NCBI RefSeq assembly: GCF_002814235.1
Contig: NZ_PHSU01000001.1
Location: forward strand, 1-36,811
Origin: Pseudomonas sp. QS1027
Lineage (GTDB): Bacteria; Pseudomonadota; Gammaproteobacteria; Pseudomonadales; Pseudomonadaceae
Direction: 5' to 3'
Length of the DNA stretch: 36,811 nt
The notes under the pieces were generated by a model. It was given only the letters and a program-made list of their open reading frames with translations, made no database searches and was not told the origin of the DNA. Made by a program: the position numbers and the translations under genes. Every line of letters starts with the position of its first letter. Position 1 is the stretch's first letter. This document shows, in pieces, positions 7,644 to 16,038 of this stretch.

Positions 7644-8552
7644 CTAAACAGGGATAGTTTTTTCCAGCTTTTCGTACCAGGCGTAACCGTCAACCATGCT
7701 GATCAGCTCTTCCGAGAGCGCTCTGTTATTGCGGGTATAGAAAACAACCCTTTGCACCTTCTTGCTCGTATCTAAGGCAACACGGTAGTCCGGCAATGAG
7801 TCACGTTTGATAATGCTTCGTATTTCAGATCGGAAGCGCCGAAGATCTTGGCTAGAGCCTGTTTTTTGCCGAAGAATTTCGATATCACACTTCCAAAATA
7901 CCTTTTTACCCGCATGCTTCCTGGCCAATTCATAGAGACGTCGCTCAAGCGCCTGGCCCAGCTCGAAGTAGCGCCGATCTATGGTCAGAACTTCGAAGTG
8001 GATCAGTGCATTGAAAAGCCACTCGGAGATAGTGACGCTGACTTCCAGCGCGCCCTTCCCATTAGCGGTTGACCGTTCAATGTCGTAGTCATCGATAAAA
8101 CCGAAGCCTTTGACCTGTTCAACACCACCGGTGACAATATTGGTTTCGAGGTTCGTACCTTTGAGACGACGGAGCATATCGACGACCAGGTAATAGGAAT
8201 TCCCACCAGGTGAACGGCAGGTCCCGGTCAAAAAACGGTAGATGTCAACCTTCACTCGGCGAGCAAGAGGTTGACCCATCTTCCGGCCTTCGATCAACTG
8301 AGAACCGATGAAAAGCAGTAGGTCCTTATCGAAAACCGTTGCGGCTCCGACAACAGAGGGGGTTATCCGGATTCGCTTTTTGGTGGTGGGGTTTTCGTAC
8401 TCCCTGATCTCGGTGTCGTGTTTCTTCGACAGAGAAAAAATAGGGAACTCCATGCTGGCCAAGTCGTCCTTCACTGGCCATTCCATGAGATTGGCGTGAA
8501 ATAGATCGGCTTGTTCAAATGGTTTGTGATCGTCGTTCGAGCTCACGCTCAT
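7644..8552 (-). CDS. rep: Plasmid replication initiator, RPA family
   Basis: A 302-residue protein from the ATG at 8552 that resembles the replication initiator protein A (RPA) family of proteobacterial plasmids. Typical features are the early MEFPIFSLSKKHD-like segment, the ITPS segment followed by DKDLLLFIGSQL, and a central winged-helix region (YYLVVDMLRRLKGT). It should bind the iterons at 9515-9796 and recruit host DnaA and DnaB. The frame stays open upstream to a GTG at 8612 and an ATG at 8609, but the added residues are hydrophobic and unlike an initiator. A G-run sits too close to the ATG at 8552, so translation may instead be coupled to a short leader frame (8614-8658). The long leader with hairpin and the array at 8749-8781 suggest tight copy control. 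Confidence 0.85.
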   Translation of the reverse strand: MSVSSNDDHKPFEQADLFHANLMEWPVKDDLASMEFPIFSLSKKHDTEIREYENPTTKKRIRITPSVVGAATVFDKDLLLFIGSQLIEGRKMGQPLARRVKVDIYRFLTGTCRSPGGNSYYLVVDMLRRLKGTNLETNIVTGGVEQVKGFGFIDDYDIERSTANGKGALEVSVTISEWLFNALIHFEVLTIDRRYFELGQALERRLYELARKHAGKKVFWKCDIEILRQKTGSSQDLRRFRSEIRSIIKRDSLPDYRVALDTSKKVQRVVFYTRNNRALSEELISMVDGYAWYEKLEKTIPV

Positions 8553-8613
8553 GCCCCCCCGCAAGGCTGATGATAGTAAAAATACGATCATCAGATAAAT
8601 TCCGGTCATCACT

Positions 8614-8658
8614 TCACTTGCTGACCATCAAATCGAAACGTAACATGCTGAAACCCAA
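8614..8658 (-). CDS. Possible rep leader peptide
   Basis: A 14-codon frame starting with TTG, 5 nt after AGGAG in the conserved leader, with an in-frame ATG at codon 5. Its TGA ends one base before GTG-ATG of the extended rep frame. The layout resembles leader peptides that couple to rep translation in IncFII (tap) and IncI (repY) plasmids. Evidence is positional only. Confidence 0.35.
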   Translation of the reverse strand: MGFSMLRFDLMVSK

Positions 8659-8663
8659 ACGTG

Positions 8664-8720
8664 CTCCTAGACGGACTCTGTCGGGTAGAAGCCCGAGTCG
8701 GTAGCCGCCACTCGGGCTTC
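8664..8720 (-). promoter_or_regulatory. Conserved hairpin leader of rep, copy 3
   Basis: An 11-bp perfect stem (8688-8698 with 8710-8720) carries the GGCGGCTACC motif as its apical part. CGTCTAGGAG (8664-8673) follows on the minus strand. The stem is longer than in the other two copies. It could act as an antisense-RNA or protein target controlling Rep synthesis; it lacks a T-run, so it is not a simple terminator. Confidence 0.7.
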
Positions 8721-8748
8721 GTCGTTTCTGATGCGCATAGTACTCACA

Positions 8749-8781
8749 TTACGTAGATACGTAAACACGTAATTACGTAGA
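8749..8781. promoter_or_regulatory. ACGTANNN array upstream of rep
   Basis: The most regular array: ACGTAGAT, ACGTAAAC, ACGTAATT, ACGTAG in strict 8-bp steps, upstream of the rep leader. Confidence 0.65.
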
Positions 8782-8826
8782 AATTACTTGCTCCGCCTGG
8801 TCATGCTTCATCTATTTGTTCTGCCA

Positions 8827-9057
8827 GGTCAAGGGCCGGCCCGGAAGCCGCATGCGGCGCGCAGCCTGCTTGCAGGCGAGCACCGAACGGGTGAGGACTG
8901 AAGCGCAGCGCCCCTTTACCAGGTGGCTGGTGATCAAGGCTCCCCCGGCGGTCATGGGGTTGCTTCTCCCCCATGGCCGTTGGGGTCAGAGGCCGACTCG
9001 CTCCCTTCCTGGAGGGAAGGGCGGGGGGATGGGTTTGGCCGCCGCCGGCCGGTGTAG
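8827..9057. repeat. Long repeat R2 (left module only)
   Basis: Matches the left 230 bp of R1, R3 and R4 nearly base for base, then stops at 'gccggccggtgtag'. It separates rep from the oriV region. The 260 bp after it (9058-9318) contain no gene or motif I can support. Confidence 0.85.
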
Positions 9058-9318
9058 AACCGGACCCCATTCTGAAAGCTAAACGTTCATCATGTAAGGC
9101 ATGAGGTGATTACCTGATAACGATTCGGTGCACCCAGCTGGAAATGGAAACATCACTCGGCTGAATGACATACGCCAAGCACCTTTCATCGTGTTTCGCT
9201 GAAGGCATAGAACACCGATGGCCTACTGGCCAACGGGTGCTGCTTTTCCTGATTACGCTTTTCAGATCGTGCAACCGCCGGGGGGGGTTGAATCTGTCGC
9301 TGATCTTCATTCCGTTTG

Positions 9319-9468
9319 TTGAAAACGCGACTGGAAGGTGAGAACGCTAAGCTGCGTTTGGAATGTGTCGTGGTCGTCAGGGATCTCATTCGGGCTGTTG
9401 ATAATGGGTTAGAAGCTTTAAGACTGGTTAAGAAAGGTAAAAACCGCGCGCGCGTGTTAACCCTTTAA
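9319..9468 (+). pseudogene. Short open frame, possible gene remnant
   Basis: A 49-codon frame from a TTG, without a clear ribosome binding site. The translation looks protein-like (a charged helix with heptad-like leucines, ending in a basic stretch), and may be the 3' end of a gene lost next to repeat R2. No family recognised. Confidence 0.2.
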
Positions 9469-9514
9469 GAATCGCTCTGAAACTATTGAATTTAAAGGGT
9501 TCTGGAAGAATCCG

Positions 9515-9822
9515 TGTCGGTAAAATACGAAATGCCTGTCGGTGTTATACGTGTAAATGTCGGTGATAGACGGTCGCCGTTGTCGGCGTTATACGTGCGA
9601 GAAATCGAGTTATCCACAGTTGTCGGTGATATCCCTGTGCCGTCGGCGTTATACGTGTCGACCTCGGAAGCGCCGTCAATGCCCATTCGGGACTAAAACT
9701 CCTGCTTTACGGCGTATTTGTGGGCTTTCGGCGATGCTCAGGCCAAAAATTTGTCGGCGATATACGAATTGAGCCTTATTTTGTCGGCGATATACGTGCG
9801 GTGTCAGGCAGCTATATCCACA
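9515..9822. other. oriV: Origin of replication with iterons and DnaA box
   Basis: Eight copies of a 15-bp direct repeat, consensus TGTCGGYGNTATACG, start at 9515, 9537, 9558, 9581, 9621, 9641, 9752 and 9782; the first, third and fifth are degenerate. A perfect DnaA box TTATCCACA lies at 9610-9618 between iterons, and a near match (ATATCCACA) at 9814-9822. An AT-rich stretch follows to 9860. This is the standard layout of a theta-replicating iteron plasmid, placed about 1 kb upstream of rep with repeat R2 in between. Confidence 0.85.
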
Positions 9823-9931
9823 GAATATTTTTGTAATCTATCCACCATGGAGACTATGAAAAGTTGATACCGCCTGGCTGATAGTCACGTAGGCAGCTGA
9901 AATCACGCGAACTCGTCCCTTGTTCCTTTTC

Positions 9932-9949
9932 GCATCGTGTATATAATAC
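9932..9949 (+). promoter_or_regulatory. Promoter of the traM secretion operon
   Basis: GCATCGTGTATATAATAC contains a perfect -10 TATAAT (9942-9947), with TTGTTC at 9920-9925 as a -35. It aligns with the GTAT-N10-ATAC sites elsewhere, best with 30760-30777. It lies 26 bp before the traM start. Confidence 0.6.
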
Positions 9950-9974
9950 GGAAAACGATGAGGGCGAGTCCGCC

Positions 9975-10721
9975 ATGAACAATGACATACCACCAGGGGC
10001 TGGATCCCAATTACCGAGCCCTTTCGCCGCGGAAAACCGTGAGCTGATGAATCAGATCATAACCGAGGTGGTTTCGCAGGTTAAGCAGACCAGCGATGCG
10101 ATTGAACCTGCTGAACGTGTTGAAAAGGAGCGGAAGAAAATCTCCTTCATTGCTGTGTCAGCAGTGAAGATGAACTACATCCTAGGCGCAGCGCTGCTGG
10201 TCGCGGTCAGCCTCAACTGCGTAAGCACCTGGTTCGCCATACATCCTCTCCGTGAGTATTTTGCAAGCGACAATGGCCGGATTTTCCCATTAATCCCCAT
10301 GTCGCAGCCCTACCGTAAGCCTGGTGACGTGATTCAGTTTGCGAAGGACACGCTCACGCGCTCTTTTACGATGGACTTCGAAAACTACCGCCAGGATTTG
10401 GAAGATAACCGAGCTCGATACACCCGGACGGGCTTTAAGTCGTACATCGACGCGCTGCAAAACGCTGGGATCCTCGAGATCGTGCGGCAGAAGCGGATGA
10501 ATATGTCGATTACGGCGGGCACTGGGGTGCTTGTGAAAGACGGCATCGAAAACGGTGTGTACTTCTGGAGCGTCGAAGTCCCTATTCAAATCAAGCTGAC
10601 AGGGCAGACCTCCGAACTGCCGACTCAGCGCTTCCTTGCAACGGTGCGTGTTGAGCGTATCGACACACTCGACTCCATCGAAGGTATCGGTGCGGCCCAA
10701 CTGGTTACCAAGCCGCTATAG
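9975..10721 (+). CDS. traM: TraM / DotI (IcmL) inner-membrane core protein
   Basis: A 248-residue DotI/IcmL-family protein. One membrane segment lies at about residues 68-88 after a cytoplasmic N-terminus, and the periplasmic part is a VirB8-like domain with the YRKPGDVIQFAKDT segment near 115 and TRTGFKSYIDAL near 155. In IncI plasmids and in Legionella it belongs to the type IVB inner-membrane complex. It opens the main secretion operon: the next start is 9 bp downstream. The start has a GAGGG ribosome binding site. Confidence 0.9.
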   Translation: MNNDIPPGAGSQLPSPFAAENRELMNQIITEVVSQVKQTSDAIEPAERVEKERKKISFIAVSAVKMNYILGAALLVAVSLNCVSTWFAIHPLREYFASDNGRIFPLIPMSQPYRKPGDVIQFAKDTLTRSFTMDFENYRQDLEDNRARYTRTGFKSYIDALQNAGILEIVRQKRMNMSITAGTGVLVKDGIENGVYFWSVEVPIQIKLTGQTSELPTQRFLATVRVERIDTLDSIEGIGAAQLVTKPL

Positions 10722-10729
10722 GTGAGCTC

Positions 10730-11920
10730 ATGTTCTATCGTTCGGTCATTGTATCCGCGTTTCTAGCAGCTTGTGCTTCGCCCTCGGCTTTTGCCGTTGA
10801 AGGTTTTCCCGCACCACAACAACCAGCGTCAAACCAAGCCCCAACTCCTCAGCAAGTCGGGCCGAAGGAGTCGCTTGAATGGGTCAGTTCGACGCAGGGT
10901 CAGCAACAACAGGCAATGTCGTCTCAGCAACAAATTCAAGCCGCATTTCCTCCCACGAGCTATGGCCCGAACAACTATCCGGTGCAGCAGCCTGGACAGG
11001 CATTCCCCGTACCAGTGAACGCTCAAGGCTACCCTGCGCAGCCAGGTACGCAGACTCAGTATCTGGCTCAGCCAGGTCAGCTGCAGCGACCTCAGGATGA
11101 CGCTACACGGGGACTGTTTCCGCCTAGCCAACCGACCGCCGGCGCGATAGCGGGGGAGGTTGTTTCACCCTTTACTCCCGCCGAGATCCGTGAGTTGAGA
11201 AAGCAATTCGATGCCTCCCGTGACGCTAAAGCGTTCAAGACGATTCGTGCAGTACCGAGGATCAGCAGCATTTCCGTTGATCTGTCACCCGGGTCGTCGA
11301 TGCCGATTGCTCGGCTGATGCAGGGCACACCCGGCTCGTTGGTTTTTATCGATTCGACGGGAGCACCGTGGCCACTTGCGGCCGCACCGCGCATTTCTGA
11401 CGACACCTTGTTTTATGTGGAATGGTTGAAACCGTCCCATGCAGTGGTGATTTCGGCGTTGAGCCAATACGAAACAGGGACAGTGACGGTATTCCTTCAA
11501 GGGTTGGCCACTCCGGTTGTCATTCAGCTCGCCACCGGAGAGGAGAACAGTAAGGAGATCAGTCGGATTGTTGATGTCAGGTTAGATATTCGTGTGCCTG
11601 GTAGAGGGCCAAACGCCAAAAACGCCGTGACCGGTCCCGGAAAAATCTCGTTATACGACGACACGCTTCAAGCGTTCCTCGATGGGCTTCCCCCGACTGG
11701 CGCCAAGGTGATTAAAGCTAATGGCGAGATTCCGGCTGGCACGAAGGTTTGGCAGTTGGAAAACGAACTCTTCGTCAGAACGACGTACGACATCAAATCT
11801 CCGTTTGATCAGACCAGTTCTGCTGCCAATGGCACACGGGTTTATCGCATGCCTATTACCCCGTACGTCACGTTTTCAGACATGGGCCGATCCGTGACCG
11901 TTCAGCTCGACATCCTTTGA
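10730..11920 (+). CDS. traN: TraN / DotH (IcmK) outer-membrane core protein
   Basis: A 396-residue secreted protein. The N-terminal signal peptide probably ends near residue 23 (SAFA), followed by a long Gln/Pro-rich linker to about residue 125. The conserved DotH domain then runs to the C-terminus, with the helical FTPAEIRELRKQFD segment and beta-rich repeats. DotH forms the outer-membrane ring of type IVB systems together with DotC and DotD; neither partner is visible in this window. AGGTGAG precedes the ATG. Confidence 0.9.
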   Translation: MFYRSVIVSAFLAACASPSAFAVEGFPAPQQPASNQAPTPQQVGPKESLEWVSSTQGQQQQAMSSQQQIQAAFPPTSYGPNNYPVQQPGQAFPVPVNAQGYPAQPGTQTQYLAQPGQLQRPQDDATRGLFPPSQPTAGAIAGEVVSPFTPAEIRELRKQFDASRDAKAFKTIRAVPRISSISVDLSPGSSMPIARLMQGTPGSLVFIDSTGAPWPLAAAPRISDDTLFYVEWLKPSHAVVISALSQYETGTVTVFLQGLATPVVIQLATGEENSKEISRIVDVRLDIRVPGRGPNAKNAVTGPGKISLYDDTLQAFLDGLPPTGAKVIKANGEIPAGTKVWQLENELFVRTTYDIKSPFDQTSSAANGTRVYRMPITPYVTFSDMGRSVTVQLDIL

Positions 11921-11929
11921 GGTTGAATC

Positions 11930-13279
11930 ATGAGTGAAATGCAAGCAGATGTTGGACGGAACACAATCTGGATTATCGCCACTGTGGTCGCGGTTATTGT
12001 TGGTGGATGCTACGTGGCTTACGGCTACTTCGCTGCTGGCTCCACGGCCGCGCCGAGCGTGGTGGCGATCAACACTGCGGGTAAAGGCACGGCTTCTACC
12101 GAAAGCGAGCATTACGGAAAAGTGCTGAACAAGTACAACCAGTCCAACGCGACCAATGCTGAGCAGAAAGGAGAAACCTACGTCTCTGTGATTTCTACCA
12201 GGGACCAACCAGTTCAGGAGTCTCATGCACCCAAGGACGCCATACCAGAGCAACAGAAACAACCTCAAGTTGTCTACGTGTATCAGCCTTCCCCTCAGCA
12301 GAATGGTGGTCAGCGTCAGCCAGAGGTTTTATCCGATCAGGAAAAAGAACGCCGAGAACGCATCCGGAGTCAGGCAGCGGCGCTCATTAAGAACTGGGGG
12401 GGATCGAAGCATTCGGTGGCGTCAGCTACTGACGAAAGCAGCTACGCAGGCACCGTCAACATCGGTGTATCAAGTGGCGCAAATGTGCCACCTGGTGCTC
12501 ACCCGAGCACGGGGCAGACGACCAATTCCGTACCCATCGTGAAGATCCTTGATGACTTCGTCCGAATCCCTGCGCTGTTGGGTACTGATCTCGACACCGA
12601 TGAAAACTCTGTAGTCTTTGCTGTGGTTCCCTCAGGTCCATACGAGGGGCTGACGGTGATCGCTCAGGGTTACAAGCGCATAAATGAATCGATCGATATG
12701 ACCTTCACCATCATGAAATGGCGGGGGCGTTCTTACAAAGTTACTGCGAAGGCTATCGACCAGAACACCCTACGGAGTGCCTTGTCGGGCGAGGTCAATA
12801 ATCGGTATTTCACCCGAATCATACTTCCTGCTATTGCTGCTGGTATTGGTAAAACTGGGCAAATGTACGAACAGTCCAGCGCGCAGAACATCATCACTCC
12901 CCAAGGCGGTGTGATTCAGACCTATCCATCCACGCCGAATGGGACTGCTGTGCTAGGGACGATGATCGGTGGTGCGGGGGAAACCGCAGGCAAAGTTCTG
13001 GCTCAAGACGCTGCGCAGATGCCTACAAAGCAAGTATTGATCGCTAAGGGCGGCACGATCGGCATTCAGTTCATGGCCCCGGTGTTGTCGACGGACGACC
13101 TAACTGCGAGCGCGACTGCCCCCGCAGTGGATCTAAATACGCTCGGTCAACCTGCTTCGCAACCACCCGCTCAAGTGCAGCAACAGCCACCAGCAGTTCG
13201 ACCAGCGGGTTACCCAATCACCAATCTACCGGCCGCGGGGCTTTACCCAAGCACGCAGGGTGGCTATTCTGCCTATTAA
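11930..13279 (+). CDS. traO: TraO / DotG (IcmE) VirB10-like channel protein
   Basis: A 449-residue protein with a short cytoplasmic N-terminus, a membrane segment at about 12-35, a low-complexity periplasmic linker, and a C-terminal VirB10-like beta-barrel domain (about 200-400) containing the VVPSGPYEGLTVIAQG and GGTIGIQF segments. A Pro/Gln-rich tail follows. It is shorter than Legionella DotG because it lacks the pentapeptide-like repeat region, as is usual for IncI TraO. It spans both membranes. Confidence 0.9.
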   Translation: MSEMQADVGRNTIWIIATVVAVIVGGCYVAYGYFAAGSTAAPSVVAINTAGKGTASTESEHYGKVLNKYNQSNATNAEQKGETYVSVISTRDQPVQESHAPKDAIPEQQKQPQVVYVYQPSPQQNGGQRQPEVLSDQEKERRERIRSQAAALIKNWGGSKHSVASATDESSYAGTVNIGVSSGANVPPGAHPSTGQTTNSVPIVKILDDFVRIPALLGTDLDTDENSVVFAVVPSGPYEGLTVIAQGYKRINESIDMTFTIMKWRGRSYKVTAKAIDQNTLRSALSGEVNNRYFTRIILPAIAAGIGKTGQMYEQSSAQNIITPQGGVIQTYPSTPNGTAVLGTMIGGAGETAGKVLAQDAAQMPTKQVLIAKGGTIGIQFMAPVLSTDDLTASATAPAVDLNTLGQPASQPPAQVQQQPPAVRPAGYPITNLPAAGLYPSTQGGYSAY

Positions 13280-13283
13280 TTCT

Positions 13284-13301
13284 GTATCATTGCCACGATA
13301 C
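13284..13301 (+). promoter_or_regulatory. GTAT-N10-ATAC promoter/operator motif before traP
   Basis: GTATCATTGCCACGATAC is followed by AAAAAGGA. The outer GTATC and GATAC form a perfect dyad. It lies between traO and traP, so it is either a second internal promoter or an operator inside the operon. Confidence 0.5.
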
Positions 13302-13315
13302 AAAAAGGAATGATC

Positions 13316-14206
13316 ATGACTAATCAGACAGAACCGCAACCGGACGTGTTCGATATGTCCCGGACAGTCCCCGCGCACGGAGTCGCGCCTGAAGTTGAAA
13401 AACGAGAGACAGTCGAGCCAAAACTGAAGCGAGCCAGGAAAGCCATGACCCTGCCGACTGCTCTTTCATTTGAAAAGGTGAAGAAGTACGGCGTGCCTGC
13501 GGGTTTGGTGATGGTTGTTGTAATCGGTGGGTTGTGGTCCTTCGTGCCCGGTGTTTTTTCGTTAGGTGGTGGTACGAGTTCCGCGCCTAGAAGTGTTACG
13601 GCACAGCCGTCTTTCACGCCGGCTGATGCTATGCGAGATGCAGGGCAGGCTACTGTCCGAGAGGCACAGCGAGCGGCGTCATCTCTTGGAAGTGGTTTTG
13701 ATCAGGTGCCGGCTGCAGTAGTCGGTGTTACCACATCGACTACTGCTCCTAGAGCAGAACCCGAGCATGTAGCCCCAGTTGCGCCTCAGGGTGTGTCAGT
13801 TGTCGAGAAGGAACTGCAGACCCGTGTGGTGACACTCGAACAGTCGATGGTTGAACTGCAAGCGAAAATCGCTCTACTTGAAGGTCGACCTGTTGCGAAC
13901 GTGGCCGCCAGTGTTGCCAACGTAAACGCAACCAAGTCTGTTTCGGCGAAGAACAATACACACAAGGCACAAAAAAACCATCCGCCCGGTACCCAAAGTT
14001 CGGCCAAAGCGGCAAGCCAGCCAGTAGGCACAACGCTGATGAACAAGGGGTTCACCTTGAACACCATCTATGCCGGTCAAGCATGGATTCAGGATTCCGA
14101 ACAGGTTTACGTTGTGCAAGTGGGCGATCTTGTTGGTGACATGCGGATTCAGTCGATTGATCCGAAGGGCCGCCGGGTCATGACAACCAAGGGCATTATT
14201 CGCTAA
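13316..14206 (+). CDS. traP: TraP, DotF/IcmG-like inner-membrane protein
   Basis: A 296-residue protein from the ATG at 13316 (AGGA upstream; an in-frame ATG at 13310 is less well placed). About 55 cytoplasmic residues precede a membrane segment near 57-75. A variable linker follows, then a coiled coil near 160-190 (heptads around LEQSMVELQAKIALLEG), and a compact C-terminal domain with GDLVGDMRIQSID. The position between traO and traQ and the topology fit TraP of R64, thought to be the DotF counterpart. Confidence 0.8.
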   Translation: MTNQTEPQPDVFDMSRTVPAHGVAPEVEKRETVEPKLKRARKAMTLPTALSFEKVKKYGVPAGLVMVVVIGGLWSFVPGVFSLGGGTSSAPRSVTAQPSFTPADAMRDAGQATVREAQRAASSLGSGFDQVPAAVVGVTTSTTAPRAEPEHVAPVAPQGVSVVEKELQTRVVTLEQSMVELQAKIALLEGRPVANVAASVANVNATKSVSAKNNTHKAQKNHPPGTQSSAKAASQPVGTTLMNKGFTLNTIYAGQAWIQDSEQVYVVQVGDLVGDMRIQSIDPKGRRVMTTKGIIR

Positions 14207-14215
14207 GGAGCTGTC

Positions 14216-14749
14216 ATGGATCTCGCTCAGATGATTACCCAGTTCGCGAACACTTTCGCGGCCGCCCTTTGGCGATTTCTCTGGGTATTGGGGATTCTAG
14301 TTGGGACGGTCTACGCGGGATCGGCGTTGATGCGTCTGCAGAGAGCATCGCGTTTGCCTGGTTCAAGTCCAGTGACGGTGGGTGACATTGTCCCGCTGCT
14401 GATCATTGCTGGGCTGATGGCGAATCTATCTCGTTTTATCAACGCTGCATGGACGTCATTCGGGTCAGGGACGGTCAGTTATGGACCGATTGCCTACAGC
14501 GGTGCTGCGGAGTTCGGACGCATGGCCGAGGCGATTAACTCGGTGCTCACTCTCGCGAGTGTTTTCGGCGGTGTGATGTTCTTCAAGGGCGTGTTGCTGT
14601 TAAAGAAAGCGACCGTTGACGGGCATTCAAACCAAGGTGCCGACGACGCAGTGTGGCGTGCCCTTACGCACATGATTTTTGGTTCTTTCTTGGTGCAAAT
14701 TCCAGATGTGATTGACGCTGCCCGGGCTTCTTTTGGGGCTGCTTGGTGA
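14216..14749 (+). CDS. traQ: TraQ, DotE/IcmC-like membrane protein
   Basis: A 177-residue polytopic inner-membrane protein. Hydrophobic segments lie at about 16-38, 58-75, 108-128 and 150-168. It begins 9 bp after traP with TAAGGAG as ribosome binding site. Size, topology and gene order match TraQ of IncI plasmids and the IcmC/IcmD/IcmV group of small membrane proteins. Confidence 0.8.
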   Translation: MDLAQMITQFANTFAAALWRFLWVLGILVGTVYAGSALMRLQRASRLPGSSPVTVGDIVPLLIIAGLMANLSRFINAAWTSFGSGTVSYGPIAYSGAAEFGRMAEAINSVLTLASVFGGVMFFKGVLLLKKATVDGHSNQGADDAVWRALTHMIFGSFLVQIPDVIDAARASFGAAW

Positions 14750-14773
14750 AACTTCAAAAAGAGGGATGTATCG

Positions 14774-15229
14774 ATGAAAATTAATCCAGTGGAATACACC
14801 GCTGACTTGGGCCGGCGGGTGCATATCGGTCTGCAGAACTGGTGCGATAAACACACTGCGGAGCCGGCTCAACGGCAAATCATGCTATCCACGGCTGCGA
14901 TTACTTTCGCTGCGTTGACTTTCTCCATGGGGGCATCTGCCGGTGGGGAAGGGTTTGCTGGAATGCTTGATACAGGGGCGACCCAGGCTGACTCGGGATC
15001 GAATAGTCTGGCAAGAATCTTTAAATTTTTGGGCTTCGGTGGTGCTGCCTATGGTGGCTTCAACTGGTGGAAAAAAGGACAAGACGGCGCGCGCAGTGAC
15101 ATTAAAGCCACCCAGATTTTCATTCCCATTCTTGCCGGTGCGGGAATTGGCGGTATTGGGTACCTCATGGGTAAAGCTGGTGAAACCGTGGGTATGGCGA
15201 CTAGCACTTACGGTCAAGTGCCTCAGTAA
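14774..15229 (+). CDS. traR: TraR, DotP/IcmD-like membrane protein
   Basis: A 151-residue protein with an N-terminal soluble part, a hydrophobic segment near 38-56 ending in ASAGG, and Gly-rich membrane segments near 85-98 and 115-135. It follows traQ by 24 bp. Order and size fit TraR of R64 and IcmD of Legionella. Confidence 0.78.
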   Translation: MKINPVEYTADLGRRVHIGLQNWCDKHTAEPAQRQIMLSTAAITFAALTFSMGASAGGEGFAGMLDTGATQADSGSNSLARIFKFLGFGGAAYGGFNWWKKGQDGARSDIKATQIFIPILAGAGIGGIGYLMGKAGETVGMATSTYGQVPQ

Positions 15230-15274
15230 TCCACCTGATGGATCGGCGGCCGCAAGGTCGCCGGATTGGTAGCC

Positions 15275-16021
15275 ATGAACGATCTCTCCAAACAAGACCC
15301 CGCTGCAGTCGATCTGGACAAAGTCGTGCCCAAAGAAGGGTTGGGCACAGGCTTTGACAACGCGAGTTTCCCGGCGCTTTTTTTCTCCACGAAGAGCCAG
15401 ATTTGGGGGGATAAGTCAGGTGCTGAGTGGGAGCCAGTAGCGCGTGAGTTCAAGTCCGGGGACTTGAGAAAAAAGACGCTCTTGAAAGATGGCCATCGCT
15501 GCATGTTTTGCGGTTTTCACTCAAGCCATAACCAGATCCACAACGTGACGGATAACCACCAGGACATCCGCGAGCACAATCTCCGAGTGGCTGATCATCT
15601 TTGCCATGGGTGGCAACACTTGGGCGAGTTGGGCGAAGGGAACGCTGTTATTGCTTATCTCCCTGGCCTGACTGGCCAGGACGTAAACCATCTGCAGAGA
15701 ACGCTGATGGTCGCGTTGCAGGTCGGTGACGAGTCGATTAAGGCCGACGCAAAAAAATTGCTGAACTGGCTCGGCTCTCATTTCACGTACACCGATGACG
15801 CTTGGGGTACGTATTCACCGGCAGTTTTTGCGAAAGCACTTTTGCGTCAGAGCGACAGCGATAAAGGCCGTCGTGAACTCGTCTTTGAGGGGTTAGCGGT
15901 AGTTTTCAATCCTGGCCCATACAGCCACGCCGCGAATTTGTGGGCTCGTGACTACCAAGTGTCTTATCCGGTCGCGAAATGGGCTGACGTCTACTTCAGC
16001 GTAATGAACCCACCAGTATAA
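15275..16021 (+). CDS. traT: TraT, DotN/IcmJ-like zinc-binding protein
   Basis: A 248-residue cytoplasmic protein. C76-x2-C79 in HRCMFCGFHS and the later CHGW at 110-113 fit the zinc site of DotN/IcmJ, which resembles an HNH fold. In Legionella, DotN sits in the coupling complex with DotL, DotM, IcmS and IcmW; here no DotL is visible. The ATG at 15275 is preferred over a TTG 9 bp upstream. It directly precedes traU, as icmJ precedes icmB. Confidence 0.82.
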   Translation: MNDLSKQDPAAVDLDKVVPKEGLGTGFDNASFPALFFSTKSQIWGDKSGAEWEPVAREFKSGDLRKKTLLKDGHRCMFCGFHSSHNQIHNVTDNHQDIREHNLRVADHLCHGWQHLGELGEGNAVIAYLPGLTGQDVNHLQRTLMVALQVGDESIKADAKKLLNWLGSHFTYTDDAWGTYSPAVFAKALLRQSDSDKGRRELVFEGLAVVFNPGPYSHAANLWARDYQVSYPVAKWADVYFSVMNPPV

Positions 16022-16038
16022 ACTTTGAGGGAAGCACG

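Noticed and set aside
6713..8781. TACGTA arrays as a CRISPR-like or microsatellite feature
   Set aside because: Units are 8 bp without unique spacers, and the arrays sit at promoters of several genes, which fits protein binding better.
9110..9389. Minus-strand frames between R2 and the iterons
   Set aside because: Two overlapping frames of similar length, neither with a ribosome binding site or protein-like composition.
9492..9696. Frames of 60-70 residues across the iterons
   Set aside because: They exist only because of the repeated iteron sequence.
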